From NCBI GenBank assembly GCA_903950295.1, contig CAJBAP010000430.1, positions 1 to 7,598 on the forward strand: a stretch of 7,598 bases of DNA. The letters are read 5' to 3'. Source of the DNA: an uncultured Rhodocyclaceae bacterium (lineage in GTDB: Bacteria > Pseudomonadota > Gammaproteobacteria > Burkholderiales > Rhodocyclaceae). Within the stretch, counting starts at the first letter, position 1. Each line of letters begins with the position of its first letter. Under the pieces are notes generated by a model. The model was not told the origin of the DNA. It did not search any database and saw only the letters and a list, made by a program, of their open reading frames with translations. This document shows, piece by piece, positions 1 to 5,311 of the stretch. The position numbers and the translations under genes were made by a program.

Positions 1-5
1 TAACA

Positions 6-587
6 ATGCAGAAACGATGGAGCAGCGTGGCGTTGGCAGCAGGCGCCCTGGCGTTTTCGGCGACGGCTTTTGCCGCCCCGCCGAGCGCCGAAATGATTTC
101 GTTCGCCTGTGCCGGTTGCCACGGTACCAACGGTGGCAGCGCCGGCTTGACCATGCCCAGCCTGGCCAGCCAGTCGAAGACGGCAATCGTCGACGCCATG
201 AAGAAATTCAAGAGCGGCGAGCGTCCCTCGACGGTGATGGGTCGCCTGGCCAAGGGTTACTCCGACGCCGATTTCGATGCGATGGCCGGTTTCTTCTCCA
301 AGCAGAAATTCCACCCGACCATCCAGACGGTTGACGCCGCCAAGGTCAAGAAGGGTGCCGACCTGCAGGAAGCCAACTGCTCGCGTTGCCACCTCGAAGA
401 CGGCAAGGAAGGCAAGGACGATACCCCCGTGATGGCCAGCCAGTGGCTACCCTATCTGCAGATGCAGATGGCGCTGTATGAGTCCGGCAAGCGCAAGATG
501 CCGGAGAAGATGGCCGAAAAGGTCAAGCCGCTGTCCAAGGCAGATATCGAAGCCTTGCTGCACTTCTACGCCAGCGTCAATAAATAA
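6..587 (+). CDS. fccA: Diheme cytochrome c subunit of flavocytochrome c sulfide dehydrogenase
   Basis: A 193-residue periplasmic cytochrome that accepts electrons from the flavoprotein encoded next door and passes them to the respiratory chain during sulfide oxidation. Residues 1-23 form a Sec signal peptide: a KR start, an Ala/Leu/Val core and a likely cut after AFA. Two c-type haem sites are visible, CAGCH at 35-39 and CSRCH at 125-129, one in each of two cytochrome c4-like halves. Likely axial methionines are M78 (before GRLAKGYSD) and M165 or M169 in the second half; these are assigned by analogy with cytochrome c4. Length and order fit FccA. The stop is followed after 13 bases by fccB, so the two are co-transcribed. 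A TAA lies just before the ATG and its ribosome site is outside the window. A free-standing c4-type cytochrome is the alternative, but the fccB neighbour argues for FccA. Confidence 0.9.
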   Translation: MQKRWSSVALAAGALAFSATAFAAPPSAEMISFACAGCHGTNGGSAGLTMPSLASQSKTAIVDAMKKFKSGERPSTVMGRLAKGYSDADFDAMAGFFSKQKFHPTIQTVDAAKVKKGADLQEANCSRCHLEDGKEGKDDTPVMASQWLPYLQMQMALYESGKRKMPEKMAEKVKPLSKADIEALLHFYASVNK

Positions 588-592
588 GGGAG
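586..592 (+). promoter_or_regulatory. Ribosome binding site of fccB
   Basis: AAGGGAG overlaps the fccA stop codon and sits 8 bases before the ATG at 601. It supports that start over the longer in-frame extension that begins inside fccA at 478. Confidence 0.75.
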
Positions 593-600
593 ACAACAAC

Positions 601-1920
601 ATGACATTGGATCGCAGAAACTTCATCAAACTGCTGGGCGGCGCATCGAGTCTGGCGCTGGCCGGTTGTGCCACGCAAGGGGCCGCCCCGGCCGTTGGTT
701 TGACCACTGAAATCATGCCCAAGGGTGGCGCCCGCCGTGTGGTCGTCGTCGGCGGCGGCTACGGTGGCGCGATTGCCGCCAAGTATGTACGCATGCTCGA
801 CAAGTCGATCGAAGTGGTGATGGTCGAGAAGAACAAGCAGTTCATCTCCTGCCCGTTCAGCAACTTCTACATCGCCGGCATCACCAACGACATGAACGCA
901 CTGACCATCGGCTACGACAAGCTGGCGGCCAACCACGGCGTCAAGATGGTCTACGCCGAAGTCACCCTCATCGACCCGGCCGCCAAGAAAGTCGTCACCA
1001 CCGAAGGTACGCTCACCTATGACCACGTGATCGTCTCCCCCGGCATCGACTTCCGTACCGAGGAAATCGAAGGCTATGACGCCAAGACGGCCGAGATCTT
1101 CCCGCACGCCTGGAAGGCCGGCGCGCAATCGACCCTGCTGCGCAACCAGTTGCAGTCGATGTCGGATGGTGGCACGGTCATCATGAGCATGCCGCTCACG
1201 CCGTATCGCTGCCCGCCCGGCCCCTATGAGCGCTCCTGCCTGATCGCCAGCTACCTGAAGAAGCACAAGCCGAAGTCAAAGCTGATCCTGCTCGACGCCA
1301 ACCCCGACGTCGTTTCCAAGAAGCCGCTATTCACCAAGGCCTGGAGCACCTTCTACAAGGACAACTTCCAGTACGTTGGCGGCAAGAAGGTTACCCAGGT
1401 GAACGTTGCCGGCAAGTCTGTCAGCATCGAAGGCATCGAGGACTTCAAGGGCGACGTGATCAACCTGATTCCGGCACAGCGCGCAGCCAACATCGCCGTC
1501 AAGTCGGATCTGGTCGGTGAGGACAAGAAGTGGTGCCCGGTCGATGCGGTCAGCTTCCAGTCGACCAAGCACAAGTTTGTCCATATCATCGGCGACGCCA
1601 CCGCACTGCCTTCCGAAGGCGCCCCGATGCCGAAGTCCGGCTACTCGGCCAACTCCCAGGCCAAGGTCTGTGCGATGAACGTCGTGAATCTGATGAACGG
1701 CAAGCCCACCATCGAGATGTCGGGCATCAACGTCTGCTACAGCGCCATCAACGAGCACGAGTCGGTCAGCATCGCTGCCGTGTATGGCCTCAAGGGCGGC
1801 AAGATCATGTCCATGCCGAACTCGGGTGGCATTTCACCGGCCGATTTTTCGCTCACCAAGGCCGAACACGCCTATGCGGAAAGCTGGCTGAAAAACATCC
1901 TCACCGAGATGTCGACCTGA
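601..1920 (+). CDS. fccB: Flavocytochrome c sulfide dehydrogenase, FAD-binding subunit
   Basis: A 439-residue flavoprotein that oxidises sulfide to sulfur or polysulfide and hands electrons to FccA. The N-terminus has a twin-arginine signal (DRRNFIKLLGG, RR at 5-6), so it should fold with FAD before export. The core shows the Rossmann motif VVVVGGGYGG at 47-56. Aligned from memory to the Allochromatium vinosum enzyme, the cysteine bound to FAD matches C84 (FISCPFSN), and the redox disulfide pair matches C204 (RCPPGPYER) and C379 (NVCYSA). WCPVD (311-315), VINLIP (286-291) and MPKSGYSANSQ (343-353) are further conserved blocks, so all key residues are present. Unusually, the signal ends in LAGC (20-23), which resembles a lipobox; the mature protein may be lipid-anchored. 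Sulfide:quinone reductase is unlikely because of the fccA partner and the CPPGPYER block. A strong hairpin follows 17 bases after the stop. Confidence 0.93.
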   Translation: MTLDRRNFIKLLGGASSLALAGCATQGAAPAVGLTTEIMPKGGARRVVVVGGGYGGAIAAKYVRMLDKSIEVVMVEKNKQFISCPFSNFYIAGITNDMNALTIGYDKLAANHGVKMVYAEVTLIDPAAKKVVTTEGTLTYDHVIVSPGIDFRTEEIEGYDAKTAEIFPHAWKAGAQSTLLRNQLQSMSDGGTVIMSMPLTPYRCPPGPYERSCLIASYLKKHKPKSKLILLDANPDVVSKKPLFTKAWSTFYKDNFQYVGGKKVTQVNVAGKSVSIEGIEDFKGDVINLIPAQRAANIAVKSDLVGEDKKWCPVDAVSFQSTKHKFVHIIGDATALPSEGAPMPKSGYSANSQAKVCAMNVVNLMNGKPTIEMSGINVCYSAINEHESVSIAAVYGLKGGKIMSMPNSGGISPADFSLTKAEHAYAESWLKNILTEMST

Positions 1921-1937
1921 TCGTTGTTGTTCTACGC

Positions 1938-1975
1938 ACCAAAAGAAAACCCGCCTCGGCGGGTTTTCTTTTGGT
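1938..1975. terminator. Shared bidirectional terminator between fccB and dut
   Basis: Perfect 18-base-pair inverted repeat: 1938-1955 pairs with 1958-1975 around a TC centre, with a GC-rich core (CCCGCC/GGCGGG). Both strands carry TTTTCTTTT within the 3' arm, so it can stop transcription from fccAB on the plus strand and from coaBC-dut on the minus strand. It lies wholly in the 64-base gap between the two stop codons. Confidence 0.9.
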
Positions 1976-1984
1976 GGCTACCGC

Positions 1985-2446
1985 TCAACCCTTGCCGGTA
2001 CTGCCGAAACCACCGGCGCCCCGATGGCTTTCCTCAAACTTGTCGACCACATTGAAGGCGACCTGCATCACCGGCACCACCACCAGTTGGGCGATACGAT
2101 CGAGGGGGTTGAGCAGAAAAACTTCGTGGCCACGATTCCATAGCGAGACAAATATTTCGCCCTGGTAATCGGAGTCGATCAGCCCGACCAGGTTACCGAG
2201 CACGATGCCGTGCTTGTGGCCCAGCCCCGAGCGCGGCAGGATCATCGCCGCCAGACCCGGATCAGCCAGATGAATCGCAATGCCCGCCGGAATCAGCATC
2301 GACTCGCCCGGATGCACACGCACCGGTGCCTCGATACAGGCACGCAAATCCATGCCTGCGGCGCCCGCCGTGGCGTAGTGCGGTGCCGCCTCGCCCTGGT
2401 TGTCCTTGAGGCGCTGGTCGAGAATACGTACATCAATGCTATGCAT
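1985..2446 (-). CDS. dut: Deoxyuridine 5'-triphosphate nucleotidohydrolase (dUTPase)
   Basis: A 153-residue enzyme that hydrolyses dUTP to dUMP and pyrophosphate. This keeps uracil out of DNA and supplies dUMP for thymidylate synthesis. It acts as a cytoplasmic homotrimer in this family. All five trimeric dUTPase motifs are visible: AGMDLRA (30-36), PRSGLG (71-76), [10 protein letters not shown] (88-97) with the catalytic Asp, RIAQLVV (117-123), and the glycine-rich C-terminal [10 protein letters not shown] (142-151). The length is normal. It lies 7 bases after the coaBC stop on the same strand, the classic dfp-dut arrangement. Its ribosome site GAGGGGG (2457-2463) is inside the end of coaBC, 10 bases before the ATG, so expression is probably linked to coaBC. 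It ends at the hairpin shared with fccB. Confidence 0.97.
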   Translation of the reverse strand: MHSIDVRILDQRLKDNQGEAAPHYATAGAAGMDLRACIEAPVRVHPGESMLIPAGIAIHLADPGLAAMILPRSGLGHKHGIVLGNLVGLIDSDYQGEIFVSLWNRGHEVFLLNPLDRIAQLVVVPVMQVAFNVVDKFEESHRGAGGFGSTGKG

Positions 2447-2453
2447 GACTCAT

Positions 2454-3650
2454 TTACCCCCTCAGCATCTCTGCAATATGGCGCACGATGGCACGTGCAA
2501 CGGTCAATTTATCGCCGGGCGGCACGGGATGTGCGCCAGTGGCATCGAACAGCGTGACGGCATTGGCATCGCCGCCCAACCCGTCCTGCACCAGGTTACC
2601 CACCACCAGCGGCAGGCTTTTTGCCTGTCGCTTGCCTTCGGCATACGCGGCAAGGTTCTGGCTCTCGGCGGCAAAACCGACACAGAACGGCGCATCGGCA
2701 CGCGCCGCCACCTCGGCGAGAATGTCCGGATTGGCCACCAGCTCCAGCGTCAGTGTCGGGGCGCCTTTCTTGATCTTGTGCGCCGCCGGCGTGGCTGGCC
2801 GGAAATCGGCCACCGCTGCGACGGCGATGAAGATATCGGTCTGCGGCACCTGTGCCAGCACCGCATCGCGCATCTCCAGCGCACTTTGCACGTCGATGCG
2901 CGTCACCCCCGCGGGCGTCGGCAAGGCGACAGGGCCGCAGACGGCCGTCACGCCAGCGCCGGCTTCTGCACAGGCCCGCGCCAGCGCAAAGCCCATCTTG
3001 CCGGAACTGCTGTTGGTCAAACCGCGCACTGGATCAAGCGCCTCGAAGGTCGGCCCGGCGGTCAGCAGTACGCGCTTGCCCGCCAGTAGTTTGGGCTGGA
3101 AGAAGGCAATCAGGGCATCCAGAATCTCGGTGGGCTCGAGCATGCGCCCAGCGCCCACCTCACCACAGGCCTGCTCGCCGCTAGCCGGGCCCAGAATCAT
3201 CACGCCATCTGCGCGCAATTGCGCGACGTTGCGCGACGTTGCCGGGTGTTCCCACATCTGGCGGTTCATCGCCGGGGCAACGAGCAGCGGACAATCCCGC
3301 GCCAGGCAAAGTGTCGACAACAAATCGTCGGCAAAACCATGCGCCGCCTTGGCGATGAAGTTCGCCGTCGCCGGTGCCACCAATACTGCGGCGGCACCCT
3401 GTTCACCGTGGGTCAAATCGATATGCGCCATGCCATTGGCAAAGCGCTCGTCCCACAGCGAGGTAAACACCGGATGCCCCGACAGCGCCTGAAAGGTCGC
3501 CGGGCCGACGAAATGGCCGCCCGCCTCGGTCAGCACCACGTCGACCGCTGCCCCCGCCTTCACCAGCAGACGCAACAACTCTGCCGCCTTGTAGGCCGCC
3601 ACGCCGCCGGTAACGCCGAGCACGAGTCGTTTGCCTTGCAGTTCGATCAT
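2454..3650 (-). CDS. coaBC: Bifunctional phosphopantothenoylcysteine decarboxylase / phosphopantothenate-cysteine ligase
   Basis: A 398-residue enzyme (also called Dfp) for two consecutive steps of coenzyme A synthesis: joining cysteine to 4'-phosphopantothenate with CTP, then FMN-dependent decarboxylation to 4'-phosphopantetheine. The N-terminal CoaC half starts RLVLGVTGGVAAYKA and has the catalytic H76 (AHIDLT), the PAMNRQMW signature (125-132) and C162 in ACGEVGAGRM. The C-terminal CoaB half begins near 190 (GKRVLLTAGPT) and holds NSSSGKMG (213-220), AAVADFRP (278-285), the KIKK lysines (292-295) and GN at 351-352. The ATG at 3650 is chosen because homology begins there. An upstream in-frame ATG at 3698 would add 16 residues without homology and run into radC. 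No clear Shine-Dalgarno precedes it. It is first in an operon with dut and divergent from radC across 41 bases. Confidence 0.96.
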   Translation of the reverse strand: MIELQGKRLVLGVTGGVAAYKAAELLRLLVKAGAAVDVVLTEAGGHFVGPATFQALSGHPVFTSLWDERFANGMAHIDLTHGEQGAAAVLVAPATANFIAKAAHGFADDLLSTLCLARDCPLLVAPAMNRQMWEHPATSRNVAQLRADGVMILGPASGEQACGEVGAGRMLEPTEILDALIAFFQPKLLAGKRVLLTAGPTFEALDPVRGLTNSSSGKMGFALARACAEAGAGVTAVCGPVALPTPAGVTRIDVQSALEMRDAVLAQVPQTDIFIAVAAVADFRPATPAAHKIKKGAPTLTLELVANPDILAEVAARADAPFCVGFAAESQNLAAYAEGKRQAKSLPLVVGNLVQDGLGGDANAVTLFDATGAHPVPPGDKLTVARAIVRHIAEMLRG

Positions 3651-3662
3651 GACAGATAGAAT
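3636..3662 (+). promoter_or_regulatory. Possible sigma70 promoter for radC
   Basis: TTGCAG (3636-3641) and TAGAAT (3657-3662) are separated by 15 bases, shorter than ideal, within the 5' end of coaBC. They are the best -35/-10 pair I can see ahead of radC. The divergent layout requires a promoter near here, but this exact site is tentative. I found no convincing promoter for coaBC on the other strand. Confidence 0.35.
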
Positions 3663-3691
3663 GAGGCCATCAGAGCGAAGGATTCTAACCC

Positions 3692-4372
3692 ATGGCAATC
3701 ACCGACTGGCCGGACGATCAACGCCCCCGCGAGCGTCTGCTCGCACTCGGCCCGGCGGCCCTGGCTGATGCCGAGTTGCTGGCGATCTTCCTGCGCGTCG
3801 GCGTCAAGGGCATGAGCGCCGTTGATCTCGCCCGCGCCCTGCTCACCCACTTCGATAACAGCCTGACCCGACTGGCAGCCGCCACGCCACAGGAACTCAT
3901 CGCCGTGAACGGCATCGGCCCGGCCAAGGCAGCACAACTGGTCGCCACGCTCGAACTCGCCCGCCGCGGCCTGCGCGAGGAACTGCGCCAGCCCGCAACC
4001 CTCAATACCCCAGGCGCCGTGCGCGACTGGCTGCGCCTCCGCCTTGCACCGCTACGCCATGAAGTCTTCGTCGCCCTCTGGCTCGACGCGCAAAACCGGC
4101 TGATCGCCGACGAGGAATTGTTTCGCGGCACGCTCACGCAAACCAGCGTCTATCCGCGCGAGGTCATCAAGCAAGCGCTGGCGCGCAATGCAGCGGCCGT
4201 CATCCTCGCGCACAACCATCCAAGCGGCGTCGCCGAACCTTCGCCCGCGGACGAATTGCTCACCCGTGTGCTCAAACAGGCACTGACCCTGGTGGATGTG
4301 CGACTGGTCGATCATTTCATCGTTGCCGGCAATGCAACCCCACTATCCTTCGCCGAACGCGGCTTGCTGTAA
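3692..4372 (+). CDS. radC: RadC family JAMM-domain protein
   Basis: A 226-residue protein of the RadC family. The name comes from an old radiation-sensitivity assignment later questioned; the true cellular role is unsettled. The N-terminal third carries a helix-hairpin-helix motif ([14 protein letters not shown], 72-85) for DNA contact. The C-terminal RadC/JAMM metalloprotease-like domain has E124 in the first strand, the HNHPSG signature (174-179) and D187, so the zinc ligands are intact. Length and start are typical; AAGGA at 3678-3682 lies 9 bases before the ATG. It is divergent from coaBC and followed by rpmB after a 99-base gap, the same order as in many proteobacteria. No terminator is seen after it, so some transcripts may read into rpmB. 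Confidence 0.95.
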   Translation: MAITDWPDDQRPRERLLALGPAALADAELLAIFLRVGVKGMSAVDLARALLTHFDNSLTRLAAATPQELIAVNGIGPAKAAQLVATLELARRGLREELRQPATLNTPGAVRDWLRLRLAPLRHEVFVALWLDAQNRLIADEELFRGTLTQTSVYPREVIKQALARNAAAVILAHNHPSGVAEPSPADELLTRVLKQALTLVDVRLVDHFIVAGNATPLSFAERGLL

Positions 4373-4389
4373 ATAAACCCTTAAAACAC

Positions 4390-4419
4390 TTGCTTGCACC
4401 CCGGTTGCTCCGGTAGAAT
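4390..4419 (+). promoter_or_regulatory. Sigma70-type promoter of rpmB-rpmG
   Basis: TTGCTT (4390-4395) and TAGAAT (4414-4419) are separated by 18 bases and followed by a GC-rich start region (GCGCCGC), which resembles growth-rate-controlled promoters. A second possible -35, TTGCAC (4394-4399), would leave only 14 bases. Predicted transcription starts near 4426, giving a leader of about 46 bases before rpmB. Confidence 0.6.
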
Positions 4420-4442
4420 GCGCCGCTTTTCGTCGTCCGAAG

Positions 4443-4470
4443 TTCTGGAGACAAGTTTCTGGAGATAAGT
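4443..4470 (+). repeat. Tandem duplicated Shine-Dalgarno segment before rpmB
   Basis: Two head-to-tail 14-base units, TTCTGGAGACAAGT (4443-4456) and TTCTGGAGATAAGT (4457-4470), differ at one base. Each holds a CTGGAG Shine-Dalgarno core. The second is 7 bases before the ATG at 4472 and is the working ribosome site; the first is 14 bases further out. Confidence 0.85.
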
Positions 4471-4471
4471 T

Positions 4472-4708
4472 ATGTCACGCGTCTGTCAAGTGACGGGCAA
4501 GGCCCCGATGGTTGGGAACCATGTCTCCCACGCCAACAACAAAACCAAACGTCGCTATCTACCCAACCTGCATACACGCAAATTCTGGGTGGAAGGCGAA
4601 AATCGCTGGGTGCGTCTGCGTGTTTCCAACGCCGGCCTGCGCACCATTGACAAGAAAGGCATCGACGTCGTTCTCGCCGAGTTGCGCGAACGCGGCGAAG
4701 CTGTTTAA
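4472..4708 (+). CDS. rpmB: 50S ribosomal protein L28
   Basis: A 78-residue protein of the large ribosomal subunit. The family start [11 protein letters not shown], then [16 protein letters not shown] (18-33) and the C-terminal [19 protein letters not shown] block are diagnostic of L28, and the length matches bacterial L28. Only one cysteine (C5) is present, so this is a form without the zinc-ribbon cysteine set. It is followed after 18 bases by rpmG, the usual L28-L33 operon. Translation starts after a duplicated ribosome-site segment. Confidence 0.98.
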   Translation: MSRVCQVTGKAPMVGNHVSHANNKTKRRYLPNLHTRKFWVEGENRWVRLRVSNAGLRTIDKKGIDVVLAELRERGEAV

Positions 4709-4726
4709 ACCTGGAGGTAACTACTC

Positions 4727-4897
4727 ATGGCCAGCAAAGGCGGACGTGAAAAAATCAAGCTCGAATCCACAGCCGGAACCGGGCACTTCTATACCACCAA
4801 CAAAAACAAGCGCACCACGCCTGAAAAGCTGGAGTTCATGAAATATGACCCGAAGGTGCGCAAGCACGTGCTCTACAAAGAAATCAAGCTGAAGTAA
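4727..4897 (+). CDS. rpmG: 50S ribosomal protein L33
   Basis: A 56-residue protein of the large ribosomal subunit. It starts [20 protein letters not shown] and ends YKEIKLK. The central [21 protein letters not shown] is typical of proteobacterial L33, and the length is standard. The zinc-binding cysteine pairs found in some L33 paralogues are absent, so this is the cysteine-free form. A strong GGAGG (4713-4717) lies 9 bases before the ATG. It is the second gene of the rpmB-rpmG operon and is followed by a hairpin terminator 22 bases after the stop. Confidence 0.97.
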   Translation: MASKGGREKIKLESTAGTGHFYTTNKNKRTTPEKLEFMKYDPKVRKHVLYKEIKLK

Positions 4898-4919
4898 GTA
4901 CCTTATTCAGCAAACAAAG

Positions 4920-4976
4920 ACGCCAGCATGGCCAACGCCTGCTGGCGTTTTCTTTTTTGACTGCTGGCGTTTTTTT
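4920..4976 (+). terminator. rpmG terminator with a duplicated 3' arm
   Basis: ACGCCAGCA (4920-4928) pairs with TGCTGGCGT (4940-4948), followed by a T-rich tract (to 4958). This is a standard intrinsic terminator. The 3' arm then recurs exactly as TGCTGGCGT at 4962-4970, followed by a second T run to 4976. The 5' arm could therefore pair with either copy. Confidence 0.85.
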
Positions 4977-5001
4977 GGGAGAAAAAAAGGAGCGGTGCAG
5001 G

Positions 5002-5208
5002 TTGCCGGTAAGTCCGGACATCGAGCCTGAGGGAAGGCACCCAAAATCACGGACGGAGGAGGAGGTCATCAAGAAGCGCCAAGATCAGGGGGACATGGCG
5101 TTCTATCTGCGGCAACCCGATGCTATGCACCGCTTCCTGAGGTACACATATCAAGAGCCGTGCCAGTGCACCGACGGGACAAATACTTCTTTCTTAACAG
5201 AGTGCTAG
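5002..5208 (+). CDS. Weak hypothetical frame, 68 codons, TTG start
   Basis: I do not recognise this frame. It opens with TTG at 5002, 9 bases after AAGGAG (4987-4992), and runs 68 residues to a TAG. The predicted peptide is charged in its first half (EEEVIKKRQDQGD, around 20-32), then has FLRYTYQEP, and ends with three cysteines in the last 26 residues. No signal peptide, membrane segment or known motif is visible. Codons such as AGG, GGA and TCA are unlike the neighbouring genes. It starts only 26 bases after the terminator T run, and a near-palindrome abuts its stop. It may be spurious, a gene remnant, or a small foreign gene; a shorter 37-residue form from the ATG at 5095 is also possible. 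Confidence 0.2.
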   Translation: MPVSPDIEPEGRHPKSRTEEEVIKKRQDQGDMAFYLRQPDAMHRFLRYTYQEPCQCTDGTNTSFLTEC

Positions 5209-5234
5209 ATGTAACAGAAAGCTTTCTGGTACAT
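5209..5234. repeat. 26-base near-perfect palindrome
   Basis: The core CAGAAAGCTTTCTG (5215-5228) is a perfect 14-base palindrome. The flanks ATGTA (5209-5213) and TACAT (5230-5234) also pair, so 12 of 13 base pairs match; only 5214/5229 differ. There is no loop and no T run on either strand, so it is not a terminator. An operator, recombination site or cruciform are possible readings. Confidence 0.75.
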
Positions 5235-5244
5235 TACCCCAACA

Positions 5245-5307
5245 TTGGCAGTCAAATTTTAACGCCAAATTGGCAGTTTTTGACATACAAATGCGTCATG
5301 TTGGCAG
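5245..5307 (+). repeat. Three spaced TTGGCAG repeats
   Basis: TTGGCAG occurs at 5245-5251, 5270-5276 and 5301-5307, all in one orientation, at spacings of 25 and 31 bases. The first two share ATTGGCAGT and each follows a short dyad partner: CCAA-CA-TTGG and GCCAA-A-TTGGC. GTCAAA (5251-5256) and TTTGAC (5279-5284) form a further inverted pair around the second copy. The last repeat ends 4 bases from the regulator stop codon. The function is unknown. Confidence 0.7.
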
Positions 5308-5311
5308 CGCA

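Larger units (their letters stand above)
4898..5311. other. 414-base gap with no recognised gene
   Basis: Between the rpmG stop and the regulator stop codon I recognise no known gene on either strand. In order it holds the rpmG terminator, a purine-rich stretch with two Shine-Dalgarno-like runs (AAGGAG at 4987-4992; GGAGGAGGAGG at 5055-5065), a weak 68-codon frame, a 26-base near-palindrome and three TTGGCAG repeats. From about 5181 to 5300 the DNA is clearly more AT-rich than the flanking genes. This may be the remnant of a mobile or foreign insertion, but no transposase or complete element ends are identifiable. Confidence 0.7.

Noticed and set aside
3221..3240. Tandem 10-base repeat GCGCGACGTT x2 within coaBC
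   Set aside because: It lies in the conserved ATSRNVAQLRADG coding segment, where GC-rich codons produce it. The unit is not a multiple of three and the protein is normal, so chance is the better explanation.
2488..3492. Long plus-strand open frame opposite coaBC
   Set aside because: Its composition is low-complexity Ala/Ser/Arg typical of the antisense of a GC-rich gene, and the minus strand encodes a clearly conserved CoaBC.
4981..5070. RNase P RNA-like string (AAGTCCGG) or other structured RNA
   Set aside because: Only a short string resembles it. The rest of the conserved RNase P core and the expected length are absent, and no other RNA family is recognisable.
4898..5311. CRISPR array or complete insertion sequence
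   Set aside because: There are only three 7-base repeats at unequal spacing, no transposase frame, no paired terminal inverted repeats and no target duplication that I could find.
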